Source: Paenibacillaceae bacterium ZCTH02-B3 | GTDB lineage: Bacteria > Bacillota > Bacilli > Paenibacillales > Paenibacillaceae | Direction: 5' to 3' | Length of the DNA: 55,170 nucleotides | Assembly: GCA_002159065.1 (NCBI GenBank) | Contig: LZRV01000115.1 | Coordinates: forward strand, 1 to 55,170 | In this document: positions 16,189 to 25,608 of the stretch, in pieces | Layout: every line of letters starts with the position of its first letter | Numbering within the stretch: position 1 is the first letter of the stretch | The notes under the pieces: generated by a model | What the model was told of the DNA's origin: nothing | Seen by the model: the letters and a program-made list of their open reading frames with translations, nothing else | Databases searched by the model: none | Program-made: the position numbers and the translations under genes

Positions 16189-16225
16189 AGCCGCGCGGTC
16201 CGTCCGGACCGGCCGCGGCTTTTTG
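16189..16225 (+). terminator. Rho-independent terminator of the LytTR gene
   Basis: AAGCCGCG (16189-16196) pairs with CGCGGCTT (16215-16222), with an additional GC-rich inner stem and a TTTTT tail. Confidence 0.85.
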
Positions 16226-16307
16226 CGTTTTGCCGGGTCAGCTGGCGGAATTGGAGCGGAGCGATGCCATTGGCGGAATGCCGCCCTTTTGCGGGACCTT
16301 TTGCAGA

Positions 16308-17190
16308 TCAGTCGCCGACGATTTCGCCGCCGTTGACATGCAGCACCTGGCCGGTAACGTATGACGAATCGTCGGACGCGAGGTACACGTAGGCCGGCGC
16401 CAGCTCGTCCGGCTGGGCGGCCCGCTTGAGCGGCGTTTCCGAACCGAACCGGGCCACTTCCTGCGCGCCGAACGTGGACGGGATCAGTGGCGTCCAGACC
16501 GGCCCTGGCGCCACGGCGTTGACGCGAATGCCTTTTTCCGCAAGCTGCAGCGCCAGCGAGCGGGTGAAGGCGACCTGCGCGCCTTTGGACGAGGCGTAGT
16601 CGACCAGGGTCGGATTGCCGCGGAAGGCGGTGACCGACGTCGTGTTGATGATGGCGGCCCCGGCCTTCAGGTGCGGCACGGCGGCCCGGGTCAGGTGGAA
16701 CATGCCGAACACGTTGGTGCGGAACGTGCGCTCCAGCTGTTCAGGCGTGATGTTGACGATGCTGTCGGCCGGATGCTGCTCGGCGGCATTGTTGACGAGG
16801 ATGTCCAGCTTGCCGAAGGCGCGGACCGTCTGTTCGACCGCCTCACGGCAAAACGCGGGGTCGCCGATGTCGCCCCTGAACAAAAGACACCGGCGGCCTT
16901 CCTGTTCCACAAGCCGTTTCGTTTCTTCGGCGTCGGCCTGCTCGTTGAGAAAGACGATGGCCACATCGGCGCCTTCCTTGGCGAACGTGACCGCTACGGC
17001 GCGGCCGATGCCGCTGTCGCCGCCCGTGATGATGGCGGTTTTGCCCATCAGTTTGCCCGCCGCCTTGTATATCGGCGAAACCGATTCGGGCGCCGGATGC
17101 ATCGCCGCTTCCAGGCCGGGCCGGCGGTCCTGGTGCTGCGGGGGGAACGAAGCCGGCCGCTGGGGGGGCGGGCGTTTGGGTGGTGGTCAT
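16308..17190 (-). CDS. General-stress type SDR oxidoreductase (YhdF/YdaD-like), apparent N-terminal frameshift
   Basis: An NAD(P)-dependent short-chain dehydrogenase. The intact frame from 17102 gives 264 residues with TGGDSGIGRA, NNAAEQ, the catalytic Ser in NTTSVTAF, YASSKGA and the end VTGQVLHVNGGE. Homologues carry about 30 further N-terminal residues including FPPQHQD...PGLE. Here that motif is encoded just upstream in the same frame but is closed by a stop. An ATG at 17190, with AAAGGAGGG before it, reads into it only if one base is dropped from the run of seven G (plus strand, 17162-17168). The restored protein would have 293 residues. Either a sequencing error or a real frameshift is possible. 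Confidence 0.85.
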
Positions 17191-17364
17191 GGCGCATCCC
17201 TCCTTTTTCTGACCGTAGGTTGCGACATCGGCACTCGTTCTAGTCAACGGTTTCGTTTCCGTTGCCCATCCGGTTCCGTTGCGGACCCGGCACCGCTCCC
17301 GGCCGTGTTTTCCCGCGGTGTGTTTCCGACGCCGGTTCGGCGGCGATTTTTCTGGATAGGGCCT

Positions 17365-18777
17365 TTAGATCACCCTGCGGGTCGTTTTCTGTCCGTCGCA
17401 GGTGAACAGGATCGTTTTGCCGTCGACGACGGTTTCCAGGTGCACCGGTTTGCCCCATAGCCGCGCCACGTGGGGCATGGTCCCTTCCACGTATTTGAGG
17501 TCGAGCTCCGCCCCTTCGTACCGGTGCCGGATGTAGAGTTCCCCGTTCATCCTCCAGTTGCCGTCCAGCACCTCCAGATACGGAAAGCCGCAGTTGACGC
17601 GGCTTTCCACGAGCCGGTCGCGCACCGATTCCCACGATTTGTCCGCGATTTTCCATTCCGTCCCCTCTTTCCCGAACACGTACAGGTCAAGCTCCTCCGT
17701 CAGCTCGCGGGTAAGGTGATTGCGCAGGAACGACATGTCGGATTCGAGCTCGCGGACTTCGAAAAGGGCGCTTTCGCCGCAGCGTTTTTCGATGTCTTCG
17801 AAAATTTTCAGGCCGAGCAGATACGGATTGACGGTGTGGCGGTAGGGCTGCACCACGGAGGCGTGGAGCTTGGCGTATTCGATGGCCTCGTCGGGATCAA
17901 GGGGCAATTCGCGCATGATCCGCTGGTGCCAATAGGTGGCCCAGCCTTCGTTCATGATTTTCGTCTCCAGTTGGGGCCAGAAATACAGCATTTCCGCGCG
18001 GAGCATGGACATGATGTCCCGCTGCCAGTCGTCCAGGGCCCGGGAATATTCCTGGATGAACCAGACCAGGTCCTTCTCCGGCTCCGGGGGGAAAGGCGGT
18101 TCCCGCCGGACGCCGGGGGCGGTTCCGGTGGAATCGTCTTCCCGGCGGTCCTTCCATTCCGGATCCAGCTTCCACAGGTCGTCGTAAGGCCCGGGAGGCG
18201 CCGGGGCGCGCCGCTCCTTCTCCAGTTTGCGTTTCAGCTCCAGGCGGCGTTTTTTGTCCAGGCCGCCGGGCTGGATCAGGGAGGGATCGATGTGCTCCTG
18301 GATGGACATGGCGGCGTCGAGAAATTTCTCCACTTCCTCCGCGCCGTGGACGATTTCGTATTGCCGGATGCGCTCGGCGGTGGCGGCCATGCTTTCCACC
18401 ATGTTCCGGTTCGTCCGCGAGAAGCGGACGTTGTTTTTGAAGAAGTCGCTGTGGGCCAGCACGTGGGCGACGATCAGCTTGTTCTGGACGAGGGAATTGC
18501 CTTCCAGCAGGAACGCGTAGCAGGGATCGGAGTTGATGACCAGCTCGTAGATTTTGCTGAGCCCGAGATCATACTGCAGCTTCAGCCGGTGGAACGCCTT
18601 GCCGAAGCTCCAGTGGCTGAACCGCGTGGGCATGCCGTAAGCGCCGAAGGTGTACAGGATGTCCGCCGGGCAGATCTCGTAACGCATCGGGAAGAAATCA
18701 AGTCCGAAGTTCCTGGCGATATCGGTGATCTGGCCGATGGCTTCTTCCAGCTTGCGGAGTTCTTCGTTGGACGTCAT
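17365..18777 (-). CDS. spoVR: SpoVR family stage V sporulation protein
   Basis: A 470-residue SpoVR protein, which is involved in spore cortex formation. The family core is visible: [31 protein letters not shown] (read in parts), [34 protein letters not shown], then [13 protein letters not shown] in the middle and the conserved C-terminal [17 protein letters not shown] variable charged stretch (about 175-235) separates the two conserved parts. A CATACACAT resembling a sigma-E -10 box lies upstream (about 18828-18820, minus strand) but no good -35 box was found. In gamma-proteobacteria the homologue YcgB belongs with YeaG and YeaH. Confidence 0.94.
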   Translation of the reverse strand: MTSNEELRKLEEAIGQITDIARNFGLDFFPMRYEICPADILYTFGAYGMPTRFSHWSFGKAFHRLKLQYDLGLSKIYELVINSDPCYAFLLEGNSLVQNKLIVAHVLAHSDFFKNNVRFSRTNRNMVESMAATAERIRQYEIVHGAEEVEKFLDAAMSIQEHIDPSLIQPGGLDKKRRLELKRKLEKERRAPAPPGPYDDLWKLDPEWKDRREDDSTGTAPGVRREPPFPPEPEKDLVWFIQEYSRALDDWQRDIMSMLRAEMLYFWPQLETKIMNEGWATYWHQRIMRELPLDPDEAIEYAKLHASVVQPYRHTVNPYLLGLKIFEDIEKRCGESALFEVRELESDMSFLRNHLTRELTEELDLYVFGKEGTEWKIADKSWESVRDRLVESRVNCGFPYLEVLDGNWRMNGELYIRHRYEGAELDLKYVEGTMPHVARLWGKPVHLETVVDGKTILFTCDGQKTTRRVI

Positions 18778-19015
18778 GCCGCAGGCCCCCCGTTTGCGCT
18801 TTTTTCTTTACACCCTATGTGTATGCGGGTTCGGAACGGGCCGATTCGGGCGGAACGCGAGAGGTTCGTCCTTCCCGGGACGGTTCCCGGGGAGCGCCGG
18901 TGACGGGAAGAGACGGCGTCCGGCGCGGGACGATCCGGCCGGCCTGACCGCCGGCGGGAGGAGAGTTCCGGCGTCCGGCACGGGCGGGCCGCGGCTTCGG
19001 GGCGGCAAGACGCTC

Positions 19016-19024
19016 TGTTATAAT
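19016..19024 (+). promoter_or_regulatory. Extended -10 promoter of the Lhr-type helicase gene
   Basis: TG-T-TATAAT is a perfect extended -10 element 28 bases before the start codon. The -35 region is GC-rich and poor, as is common with extended -10 promoters. The 274-base gap between spoVR and this gene shows nothing else. Confidence 0.55.
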
Positions 19025-19051
19025 AGGGGCGTGGAAAGGAGCGGAAATCCG

Positions 19052-22000
19052 ATGCCGCACCGGTTTCATCCCGTGCTGTCGGCCTGGTTCGCGGAAAGGT
19101 TCGGGGAACCCACCGACGTGCAAAAGAGGGCATGGCCTTTGATCTCCGAAGGAGCGCACGTTCTCGTCGCCGCGCCCACCGGTTCGGGGAAGACGCTGGC
19201 CGCCTTGCTGCCTCTCCTGGACCGGCTGATCCGGGAAAAGTCGGAGGGCGGCCGGGAAGCGGCGGAACGCGGCGTGCGTATTCTGTACGTGACGCCGCTC
19301 AAGGCGCTGAACAACGACATCCGGCGCCATCTCTTCGATTTCCGGGACGAGTGTCGGGCCGCGGCGGAGCGCATGGGCGTTCCGTGGCCCGAAATCGCCG
19401 TGGCCGTGCGGACGGGGGACACGACCCGCGGCGAGCGGGCGGCCATGGTGCGCAAGCCCCCCGACGTGCTGGTGACGACGCCGGAGTCGCTGTTCATCCT
19501 GCTCACGTCCCGCAAGGCGAGGGAGATCCTGCGCACGGTCCGGCATGTGGTGGCGGACGAAATCCACGATCTGGCGGCGGGCGAACGCGGCGCGCATTTT
19601 TCCGTCACGCTGGAACGGCTGGCCGAACTGTGCGGGCGTCCGCCGCAGCGCATCGGCGTGTCCGCCACGGTGAATCCGGTGCGGCGCGTGGCGCGCTTTC
19701 TTGGCGGCTGGGAGGAAGGAGCGGACGGAACGCATCGTCCGCGGCCGGTGGCGATCGTGGAAAGCCCCATGGAGCGCGCGCTGGAAGTGGCCGTGACCGT
19801 GCCTCCCTACGGGATGCTGGCGCAGAAGTCCAAGGCGGACGTCTGGACGCCCCTGGTGGAGGAGATTTTGCGGCATGTCCCGGAACGGGGAACCGTTCTG
19901 GTGTTTGTCAACAACCGGAGATTGTGCGAGCGGCTGTCCGCCCGCCTAAACGAAGTCCGCGGCGAAGGGTTTTGCCGCAGCCACCACGGCAGCGTGTCAA
20001 GGGAGCGACGCCTGGAGACGGAAGCGCTGCTGCGGGAGGGGAAGCTGCGCTGCCTCGTGGCGACGTCGTCGCTGGAGCTGGGCATCGACATCGGCGCCGT
20101 GGAGCGCGTGCTGCAGATCGATTCACCGGTCACCGCCGCCTCGGGCATCCAGCGGTTCGGGCGTTCCGGGCACGCGGTGGGCGGCGTCAGCAAAGGCGCG
20201 ATGATCATCCGCACCCGCGGGCTTCTGCCGGAGGCGGCGGTGCTGGCCGGACGGATCGGCCGCAAGGAGACGGAGCCGATCCGGCCGCCCCGCCATCTGG
20301 CGGCGGTGCTCGCCCAGCAAATCGTGGCCGCCGCGGCGGAAGGGAAACGGGACGCGGACGGATTGTACCGGATGATGTGCCGCAGCGACGCCTTTCACGG
20401 GTTTTCGCGGGAACGCTTTGACGGGCTTATGGATATGCTCGCCGGCGCATTTCCGTTTGTGAAACCCCTCATCCGCAAGGATCCGGCGGACGGCCGTCTG
20501 GCGGCGCTGCCGGGCGCCGTCATGGCGGCGGTCGTCGGCGCGGGCACCATTCCCCAGAGCACCGATTTTCCCGTGTATCACGCGGAAACCGGCGTCCATC
20601 TGGGCGAACTCGACGAGGAATTCGTCTTCGAATCGCGGGTCGGCGACGTGTTCCAACTGGGCACCGCGAACTGGCGCATCCGGTCGATCCGGCCGGACCG
20701 GGTGGAAGTGACGGAATCCCCCGCCGCCTACGGGGAAATCCCGTTCTGGCGGGCGGAAGGACAGGGGCGCGGCTTCGCCCTCAGCCTGGAAGTCGGCCGC
20801 TTGGGCGACCGGCTGGAACGCCTGCTGCGGGCGGGCGACGGAGAGGGGGCCGTGAAGCTGCTCACCGGTCGGTACCATTTCACGGCGGAAGCGGCGCAGA
20901 GCCTTCTGGACCTGATCCGGTCGCAGACCGCCGCGTCCGCCTGGCCGACGCACCGGCGGATCGTCGTGGAGTGGTACCGGGACGAATCGGGCCTGACGCA
21001 TCTCGTCATCCACAGCTGGTTCGGCCGCCGGTTCAACCGCACCTGGCTGCTGGCGCTGCGCCGGCATCTGGAGCGGGTCTATCCCCACGAATTCCAGTCG
21101 ACGGCCAAGGACAACGGCATCGAGCTCATATTCCGCGTGTGGGACCCGGCGATTTTGGATCATCTGCAGGGCGTCAATTCGGAGACGGTGGAGCGGCTGC
21201 TCTTGGAAGCCGTTCCGACTTCGTCCATGTTCGCCGCCCGGTTCCGGCAGCTGGCGGAAACGTCGCTGCTCATCTCCCGCGGGTTCCGCCGCGTCCCCGC
21301 GTGGCTGAAGCGGGTGCGCAGCGAGGAACTGCTCCGGGACGCCCTGGCGCACGGAACGGCGTTCCCTCTGGTCAAGGAAACGCTGCGGGACTGCGTGGAG
21401 CGGATTCTCGACCTAAGGCGCGTGCGCCGGGTGCTCAGGCTTGTCGAGCGCGGCGCGATCGAATGGAAAGTGGTTCCGTGCACCCGCCCTTCGCCGCTGG
21501 CCGCGCAGTTTTTCTTCGATTTCCTCAATGTGGCGATCTACGAGTCCGACGCCCTCACGCGGGAGCTGAGCGAGCGGCTGGCGGGCGTCAGCCGGGAACT
21601 GGCCGCCGAAGTGTTCGGGCCGGAAGCGCCGGAAGCGCCGCGCGGCCGCGAAGGCGCCGCCGGCCGGGACCGCCGGGCGGAGACGGAGCGCTTTGTCAGG
21701 CTTCTTGCGGGCGGCCACCATCTGGAACCCGCCCGCCGGCTGCGCGGTCCGGAAGGGGTTCTTGAAGCGCTGACGCGGCTGCAAGGGCTGTTTCTGCCGG
21801 TGTCCTGGTGGGAGTCCTTCGTGCTGCCTTCGAGGGTGGCCGGCTACCGCCGGGAGGACTTGGATCTTTTGTGCGCGTCGGGCGAACTGTTCTGGATCGG
21901 CCGGAAAGAAGAAGGGGCCCACGAGGGGAAGGTGGCCTTTTTCCGGCCGGACGCCGCCGAGCTGTACGCGCCGGTTGTTCCCGCGGACCATGCGGTTCCG

Positions 22001-22912
22001 AAGCACCCGGAACTTTACGAGCGGCTGCGGACGAAGGGCGCCGGCTTTCTGTCCGCCCTTGCGGCGGAGACCGGCGAATCGCCGTCGGAACTGCTCGGCA
22101 AGCTTCTCGATCTCGTCTGGCAGGGCCTCGCCGCCAACGACCAGTTTGCGCCCCTGCGTTTGCACGGACAAAGACGGGCCGCTTCCGACCGGGGCAAGTT
22201 CCGCTCCGGGCTCGGCCGCTGGTATGCGGTCGCCGACCTGGCCGGGCCGCGCGCCGGCGCGGTTTCTGCGGAACGCGCCGCGCTGGGTTGGACGAGGCAT
22301 TTGCTTCGGCTTGGCGGGGTTCTGACCAGGACGCTGGTCCAGGCGTATTCTCCTTTCGACTGGGAAGTTCACTATGCCGCGCTGACCCGCCTGGAAGAGC
22401 TCGGTCTGGTCACGCGGGGGCTCCTGGTCCGGGGCGTCCGGACCCTGCAGTTTGCCGAAAAGGAGACCGCGGCGCGCCTCGCCGAGCCCGGTTTCGGCGG
22501 CGGAGGACACGCCCGGCAGGAAGACATGGTGGTGATCAGCTCCGCCGACCCGGCCAACCCGTACGGACTGACCGTCGATTGGCCCGAAGCGGGGGGCGCG
22601 GGGGCCGCCCGGTTCGCCCGCAGGCCCGACAATCATCTGCTGCTCGGGTCCGGGCGGTTCCTCCTGTGGGCGGCGTCGGGCGGCAGACACATTGCGGCTG
22701 TCGATCCGCGGATCGCGGCGGATGCGGACGCCTGCGCCGAATGCGTGCGGTTTCTGGCTCGCAACCTGATCCGCGAACGGGGGCAGCGCAAGGTGGCGGT
22801 GGAGAGCCTGAACGGCAAGCCCGTCGGCGGCACGGAGCTGGCCGAACGGCTGGTCCGCCTGGGGGCGGAAAAGGAAGGGGGCGCATTCGTTTTTTGGCCG
22901 AGCGCCCTGTAA
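19052..22912 (+). CDS. lhr: Lhr-type large DEAD/DEAH-box helicase
   Basis: A 1286-residue superfamily 2 helicase. Motif I APTGSGKT (41-48), Ia TPLKALNND, Ib TTPESL, motif II DEIH (170-173), motif III SATVNP and motif VI QRFGRSGH identify the Lhr group; a winged-helix and the Lhr-specific WH/beta-barrel region follow (for example GTIPQSTDFPVYHAETGVHLGELDEEFV, in parts). The last 450 residues form a C-terminal extension like that of long Lhr proteins. Lhr is linked to DNA repair, though its exact role is debated. The ATG at 19052 follows GAAAGGAGCGG. helD lies 143 bases downstream in the same direction. Confidence 0.88.
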   Translation: MPHRFHPVLSAWFAERFGEPTDVQKRAWPLISEGAHVLVAAPTGSGKTLAALLPLLDRLIREKSEGGREAAERGVRILYVTPLKALNNDIRRHLFDFRDECRAAAERMGVPWPEIAVAVRTGDTTRGERAAMVRKPPDVLVTTPESLFILLTSRKAREILRTVRHVVADEIHDLAAGERGAHFSVTLERLAELCGRPPQRIGVSATVNPVRRVARFLGGWEEGADGTHRPRPVAIVESPMERALEVAVTVPPYGMLAQKSKADVWTPLVEEILRHVPERGTVLVFVNNRRLCERLSARLNEVRGEGFCRSHHGSVSRERRLETEALLREGKLRCLVATSSLELGIDIGAVERVLQIDSPVTAASGIQRFGRSGHAVGGVSKGAMIIRTRGLLPEAAVLAGRIGRKETEPIRPPRHLAAVLAQQIVAAAAEGKRDADGLYRMMCRSDAFHGFSRERFDGLMDMLAGAFPFVKPLIRKDPADGRLAALPGAVMAAVVGAGTIPQSTDFPVYHAETGVHLGELDEEFVFESRVGDVFQLGTANWRIRSIRPDRVEVTESPAAYGEIPFWRAEGQGRGFALSLEVGRLGDRLERLLRAGDGEGAVKLLTGRYHFTAEAAQSLLDLIRSQTAASAWPTHRRIVVEWYRDESGLTHLVIHSWFGRRFNRTWLLALRRHLERVYPHEFQSTAKDNGIELIFRVWDPAILDHLQGVNSETVERLLLEAVPTSSMFAARFRQLAETSLLISRGFRRVPAWLKRVRSEELLRDALAHGTAFPLVKETLRDCVERILDLRRVRRVLRLVERGAIEWKVVPCTRPSPLAAQFFFDFLNVAIYESDALTRELSERLAGVSRELAAEVFGPEAPEAPRGREGAAGRDRRAETERFVRLLAGGHHLEPARRLRGPEGVLEALTRLQGLFLPVSWWESFVLPSRVAGYRREDLDLLCASGELFWIGRKEEGAHEGKVAFFRPDAAELYAPVVPADHAVPKHPELYERLRTKGAGFLSALAAETGESPSELLGKLLDLVWQGLAANDQFAPLRLHGQRRAASDRGKFRSGLGRWYAVADLAGPRAGAVSAERAALGWTRHLLRLGGVLTRTLVQAYSPFDWEVHYAALTRLEELGLVTRGLLVRGVRTLQFAEKETAARLAEPGFGGGGHARQEDMVVISSADPANPYGLTVDWPEAGGAGAARFARRPDNHLLLGSGRFLLWAASGGRHIAAVDPRIAADADACAECVRFLARNLIRERGQRKVAVESLNGKPVGGTELAERLVRLGAEKEGGAFVFWPSAL

Positions 22913-22921
22913 TCCGGTTGC

Positions 22922-22950
22922 TTGCGCGGTCTTTTGGAACATGATACAAC
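22922..22950 (+). promoter_or_regulatory. Weak promoter candidate for helD
   Basis: TTGCGC (22922-22927) and TACAAC (22945-22950) are 17 bases apart in the gap between the helicase and helD. Confidence 0.35.
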
Positions 22951-23055
22951 AAGGGATACGGAGCGTTGGCTCCGGCGATGGCATGTCATGAATCGGCGCG
23001 AACCGGACGGCGCCGGCCGCCCGGCGGGGCGGGCGCCGTTATGGGAGGGTTTGGC

Positions 23056-25452
23056 GTGACGGAACGGGACGCGATTCGCGAAGAGGAGGAAAGCCGCCTC
23101 GGGGATGTGCTGGACGTGGTCGACCGCAGGCTGCGGCGGGAACTGGAGGCGCTCGGGCAGCTGCGCGGCGAGGTGGTCGGCTTCCGGCAGGAATTTTTCG
23201 ACGAGGTGCGCCTCAATTTCGCGGACGCTTCGGAACTCATCGAAACGTGGAGCAGCATCAAGCAGCAGGCCGATGTGCTGGCGGAACGGGAACGGAGCCA
23301 CCGGGTGGCTTCCGCCGCCGTCGACCGCCTGCTGAAACAGCGCGACAATCCGTATTTTGCCCGGATCGATTTTCGCGGGGAAGAAGAAGGAGAGACGCAG
23401 CAAATCTACATCGGCAAGGCGTCCCTCGCGTCCGACGACGGAAGCGCGTTTTACATTTACGACTGGCGGGCGCCCATCTGCGGCATGTTTTACGACTTCG
23501 AGCCGGGGCCGGCCTTCTATCGGACGCCCGGTGGAGACGACGTGCGCGGCGAAATGACGCTGAAACGCCAGTTTGTCATCCGGGGCGGCAAGCTCATCCA
23601 CGTGTTCGACACCGACGCGACCATCGGGGACGAGATCCTGCAGGCGGTGCTGTCGGAGAAGTCGGACGTCGCCATGAAAAGCATCGTGGCCACGATCCAG
23701 AAGGAGCAAAACCGCATCATCCGCGACGACCGCCATCGCCTGATCGTCGTGCAGGGCGCGGCGGGCAGCGGGAAAACGTCCACGGCCCTGCAGCGCATCG
23801 CCTGGCTCCTGTACCGCTACCGGGGGATCATCGGGCCGGACCAGATCGTGTTTTTCACCCCCAACACGGTGTTTACGGGGTACATTTCCCGGGTGCTGCC
23901 GGACCTGGGCGAAGCCAACGTGCGCCAGATGACGTTCAGCGAGCTGATCGAAGCCCGGCTCGGCCGCCGCTGGAAAGTGGAAGACCTGTTCGCCCAGACC
24001 GAGAAGCTGGCGGCGCTGGCGGGCAGTCCGGAAGGCGAGGCGAGGCTTCGGGCCGTCCGGTACAAAGGTTCGGAACATTTCTTCGAGGTGATGAACCGCT
24101 ACCTGGAGCGGCTCCGCCGGGAAGGCATGCGGTTCCGCCGCATCCGTTTCCGCGGCGAGACCATCGTCTCCGAAAGCGAGATGGCGGCGGTGTTCCACGC
24201 GGAACCGCCGGAGGTCGGGCTTGGCGACCGCATGGCCAAACTGCGCCGGCATCTGCTCGCCAAGCTCGCCGACTGGCTGGAAGACCAGCTGGATGAACCG
24301 TGGGTGGAGGAAGCGGTGCAGCTTGCGGATCGGGAGGAGATCCAGCGGGCATTCGTGGAAGTGCGGCGGTCGGGGGCGGGTCCCGAGGGCGAGATCGCCG
24401 AAGAGGAGCGGATGACGGAACGGCTCAAGCGCCGGATGGCGGAGAAGGCGGCGGCGCCCTTGATCCGCGCGGTGAAGGCGTTCCGGTTTTTCGATCCCAT
24501 CGCCACGTATCTGGAGCTGTTCCGCAACCGTTCCCTGTTCGCATCTTGCGCGCCGGACGGCCGGCTTCCGGACGGTTACGAATGGATGGCCCGGCGCACG
24601 GAGGAGACGCTCATGCGCAAGGAAATCGACCATGAGGACGCGGCGCCGCTGCTTTATCTGCTGGATTCCGCGGAGGGCTTCCGGGGAGCGGAAAGCGGCG
24701 TCCGCCACGTGTTCGTGGACGAGGCGCAGGACTACTCGCCTTTCCAGGCCGCGTATCTGCGCCGCCGCTTCCCCCGCGCCCGCATGACCGTGCTCGGGGA
24801 TTTCAACCAGTCCATTTTCGCGCAGACGGAAGATGCGGGCGGATTCGGCGGCTGGACCCGGCTGTTCCCCGCGGAAGAAACGGCGGTGCTCAGGCTGGGG
24901 ACGAGTTACCGCTCGACCCGCCAAATCGTGGAGTTTACGAAGGGCATCCTTCCCGCCGCGGCGGCGGCGGACATCGAGCCGTTCCGGCGGGACGGGGAGC
25001 CTCCCCGCGTCATCGCGTGCCGCGACGTGCCGGAACTGGCCGACCGGGTCGTGGCGGACATCCGGGCGCTGGCGGAGGAAGGCTTCGGCATGATCGGCGT
25101 GATCGCCAAGACGGAGGGCGAAAGCGGCGACGCCGCCGCCATGGTCAAGGAGCGGCTCACCGACGGCGTGCCGGTGACGCTGCTGACGGGCGCCTCCGGA
25201 AGCCTGCCGAGGGGCGTGGCGGTGCTTCCTTCGTATTTGGCGAAGGGCATCGAATTCGACGCCGTGCTCGTGTGGAACGGTTCCGCCGACCGTTACGGCA
25301 GAGAGCGCGACCGGCGGCTGCTGTACACCGTTTGCACGCGGGCCCTGCACCGGCTGCACGTGTATCATGTCGGGGAGCCTTCTCCCTTTCTTCCGCCGAC
25401 CGCATCCGCGGGAACGGCCGCAAGCGAACCGGGCGAACGCCTGCGGAAATAA
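23056..25452 (+). CDS. helD: HelD, UvrD-like ATPase that recycles RNA polymerase
   Basis: A 798-residue SF1-type ATPase. The N-terminal 90 residues form the coiled-coil arm characteristic of HelD. The IYIGKASLA and YDWRAPICGMFYDFEPGPAFY segments precede a Walker A GAAGSGKT (234-241) and the motif II VFVDEAQDYSP; the remaining UvrD motifs follow (GDFNQSIFAQ, YRSTRQIVEF and the C-terminal KGIEFDAVLV, YTVCTRALHRL). HelD removes stalled or hibernating RNA polymerase from DNA. The GTG at 23056 with GGGAGG before it fits; upstream codons in this frame have no good signal. Downstream there is a convergent terminator shared with yhbH. Confidence 0.92.
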   Translation: MTERDAIREEEESRLGDVLDVVDRRLRRELEALGQLRGEVVGFRQEFFDEVRLNFADASELIETWSSIKQQADVLAERERSHRVASAAVDRLLKQRDNPYFARIDFRGEEEGETQQIYIGKASLASDDGSAFYIYDWRAPICGMFYDFEPGPAFYRTPGGDDVRGEMTLKRQFVIRGGKLIHVFDTDATIGDEILQAVLSEKSDVAMKSIVATIQKEQNRIIRDDRHRLIVVQGAAGSGKTSTALQRIAWLLYRYRGIIGPDQIVFFTPNTVFTGYISRVLPDLGEANVRQMTFSELIEARLGRRWKVEDLFAQTEKLAALAGSPEGEARLRAVRYKGSEHFFEVMNRYLERLRREGMRFRRIRFRGETIVSESEMAAVFHAEPPEVGLGDRMAKLRRHLLAKLADWLEDQLDEPWVEEAVQLADREEIQRAFVEVRRSGAGPEGEIAEEERMTERLKRRMAEKAAAPLIRAVKAFRFFDPIATYLELFRNRSLFASCAPDGRLPDGYEWMARRTEETLMRKEIDHEDAAPLLYLLDSAEGFRGAESGVRHVFVDEAQDYSPFQAAYLRRRFPRARMTVLGDFNQSIFAQTEDAGGFGGWTRLFPAEETAVLRLGTSYRSTRQIVEFTKGILPAAAAADIEPFRRDGEPPRVIACRDVPELADRVVADIRALAEEGFGMIGVIAKTEGESGDAAAMVKERLTDGVPVTLLTGASGSLPRGVAVLPSYLAKGIEFDAVLVWNGSADRYGRERDRRLLYTVCTRALHRLHVYHVGEPSPFLPPTASAGTAASEPGERLRK

Positions 25453-25546
25453 ATCTTGCACGGCGCTTGACCCGGCAAGGAACGAAACGCGCGCATTTCT
25501 TTGTCCGGGCGGCCGGGACGGTGCACCGCGGCGCGTAACGAAAAGA

Positions 25547-25573
25547 GACTGCCGGGTTTCTTTCCCGGCAGTC
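25547..25573. terminator. Bidirectional terminator between helD and yhbH
   Basis: A perfect 10-base stem GACTGCCGGG/CCCGGCAGTC with a 7-base loop. On the minus strand it is followed by CTCTTTTC, making it the likelier terminator of yhbH. Confidence 0.75.
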
Positions 25574-25608
25574 ACTTCGTTTGCGGACCCCGCGTGGCGC
25601 TTGCCGCC

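Noticed and set aside
22633-25575. 980-codon open frame on the minus strand
   Set aside because: Antisense to helD and the end of lhr, with the same compositional signature of a shadow frame.
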